Shown here: piece by piece, positions 4,961-5,438 of the stretch | How the letters are laid out: each line of letters begins with the position of its first letter | Position numbering within the stretch: position 1 is the stretch's first letter | Origin: Paracoccaceae bacterium | Lineage (GTDB): Bacteria > Pseudomonadota > Alphaproteobacteria > Rhodobacterales > Rhodobacteraceae | Direction: 5' to 3' | Length of the DNA stretch: 5,438 bases | NCBI GenBank assembly: GCA_015485015.1 | Contig: WFUK01000020.1 | Location: forward strand, 1-5,438 | The notes under the pieces: model-generated | Seen by the model: the letters and a program-made list of their open reading frames with translations, nothing else | Database searches by the model: none | What the model was told of the DNA's origin: nothing | Translations under genes and position numbers: made by a program

Positions 4961-5438
4961 CTACCAAACGCCAAAGCCAACGGGCCAAAAGGCAAATTGC
5001 AAAGGCTGGTAACCGCCTCCAAAACCATTGCCAAACTGCGGCAAGGCCATTCTTATTTGAATATTTGGAAAGCCGGTTAAACCATCATACTTTCGTATAT
5101 TCGAATAAGTATCAATATATGCGAATTCTTGCACGTATGAAGGGGACAAATTGCCGCGAGGGATAAATGCTTCAAAATCCCTTGTTTTACTTGCTATTAT
5201 GGCTTGGCTATTTGTTTCTCCTTCGATTTCGGCTTCCGGATTTTGCTGAATACTTGGATAAAGCGCCAGATAAAGCGATTCTGAAGCATAGGTTTCGGCA
5301 TTGGCAATTTGCGGGTCGAATTGCAAAATGGTAATCGGCTCAATATAGCGCAGCGGCAAAACAGGGGCTCGATCGGGGCGCCAAAGGCTGGGCTCGGGCG
5401 CGGCCTGAAGGGCGGGTGCGAGGGTGGTAACCATGGAA
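4961..5438 (-). CDS. Unrecognised, probably exported protein (5' end likely outside window)
   Basis: The frame is open from the right edge to the TAG at 4961. The first visible ATG (5434) gives 157 residues, but SCC-type codon space continues upstream and no ribosome binding site can be seen. The opening MVTTLAPALQA|APEP looks like the end of a signal peptide with an ALQA cleavage site and no positive N-terminus, so the true start is probably just beyond the window. I recognise no family. The middle part is polar, with several Asn, Gln, Ser and Tyr. The end, about 132-157, is Gly/Phe-rich (QFGNGFGGGYQPLQFAFWPV) and finishes in Trp; alternating hydrophobic residues with a terminal aromatic resemble the last strand of an outer-membrane barrel, but this is weak. 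GC is about 35-47% from 5041 to 5340, well below the roughly 60% and above seen in parts of the downstream genes. That may reflect recent transfer. Confidence 0.65.
   Translation of the reverse strand, partial: SMVTTLAPALQAAPEPSLWRPDRAPVLPLRYIEPITILQFDPQIANAETYASESLYLALYPSIQQNPEAEIEGETNSQAIIASKTRDFEAFIPRGNLSPSYVQEFAYIDTYSNIRKYDGLTGFPNIQIRMALPQFGNGFGGGYQPLQFAFWPVGFGVW

Noticed and set aside
4315..5034. A longer version of the repeat-protein gene starting at the ATG at 5034
   Set aside because: The extra 56 codons run through the end of the neighbouring gene and the leader hairpin, and would bury a complete signal peptide and a strong GGAGG site inside the protein.

Overview
The window looks like chromosome from a Gram-negative bacterium, probably a proteobacterium. 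Supporting this are Sec signal peptides on presumed periplasmic proteins, AGGAG-type ribosome binding sites and moderately high GC in most genes. An alphaproteobacterium is my best guess, but no marker gene in the window settles it. All seven genes are on the minus strand, so transcription runs from the right end (5438) to the left end (1). The first and last genes are probably cut by the window edges.

In transcription order: (i) 4961-5438, an unrecognised, probably exported protein with an AT-rich body. (ii) 4315-4866, a secreted, low-complexity Gly/Asn/Trp-repeat protein that resembles sulfur-globule envelope proteins. It has a long hairpin just before its ribosome binding site and a clear Rho-independent terminator after its stop codon. 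(iii) 3474-4238, a periplasmic protein of LolA/DUF4412-like appearance. (iv) 2853-3470, a ParA/MinD-family ATPase. (v) 2178-2804, a membrane-anchored TPR protein. (vi) A 227-base gap packed with inverted repeats, including a 15-bp perfect-stem palindrome. (vii) 469-1950, a dynamin-like GTPase with two predicted membrane helices. (viii) 1-491, a GNAT acetyltransferase that overlaps the end of the dynamin gene and runs off the window.

Genes iii-v are closely spaced (3 and 48 bases). The start of gene iii lies only 26 bases beyond the T-tract of the terminator of gene ii. The downstream genes may therefore depend partly on read-through from the repeat-protein gene, giving one abundant secreted structural protein and lower amounts of the rest.

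The most interesting hypothesis is functional. An orphan ParA-type positioning ATPase with no ParB, a membrane-anchored TPR adaptor and a membrane-embedded dynamin lie next to an abundant-looking structural repeat protein. This could be a system that builds, encloses or positions an envelope-associated inclusion such as a sulfur globule. The gene identities rest on visible motifs; the joint function is inference.
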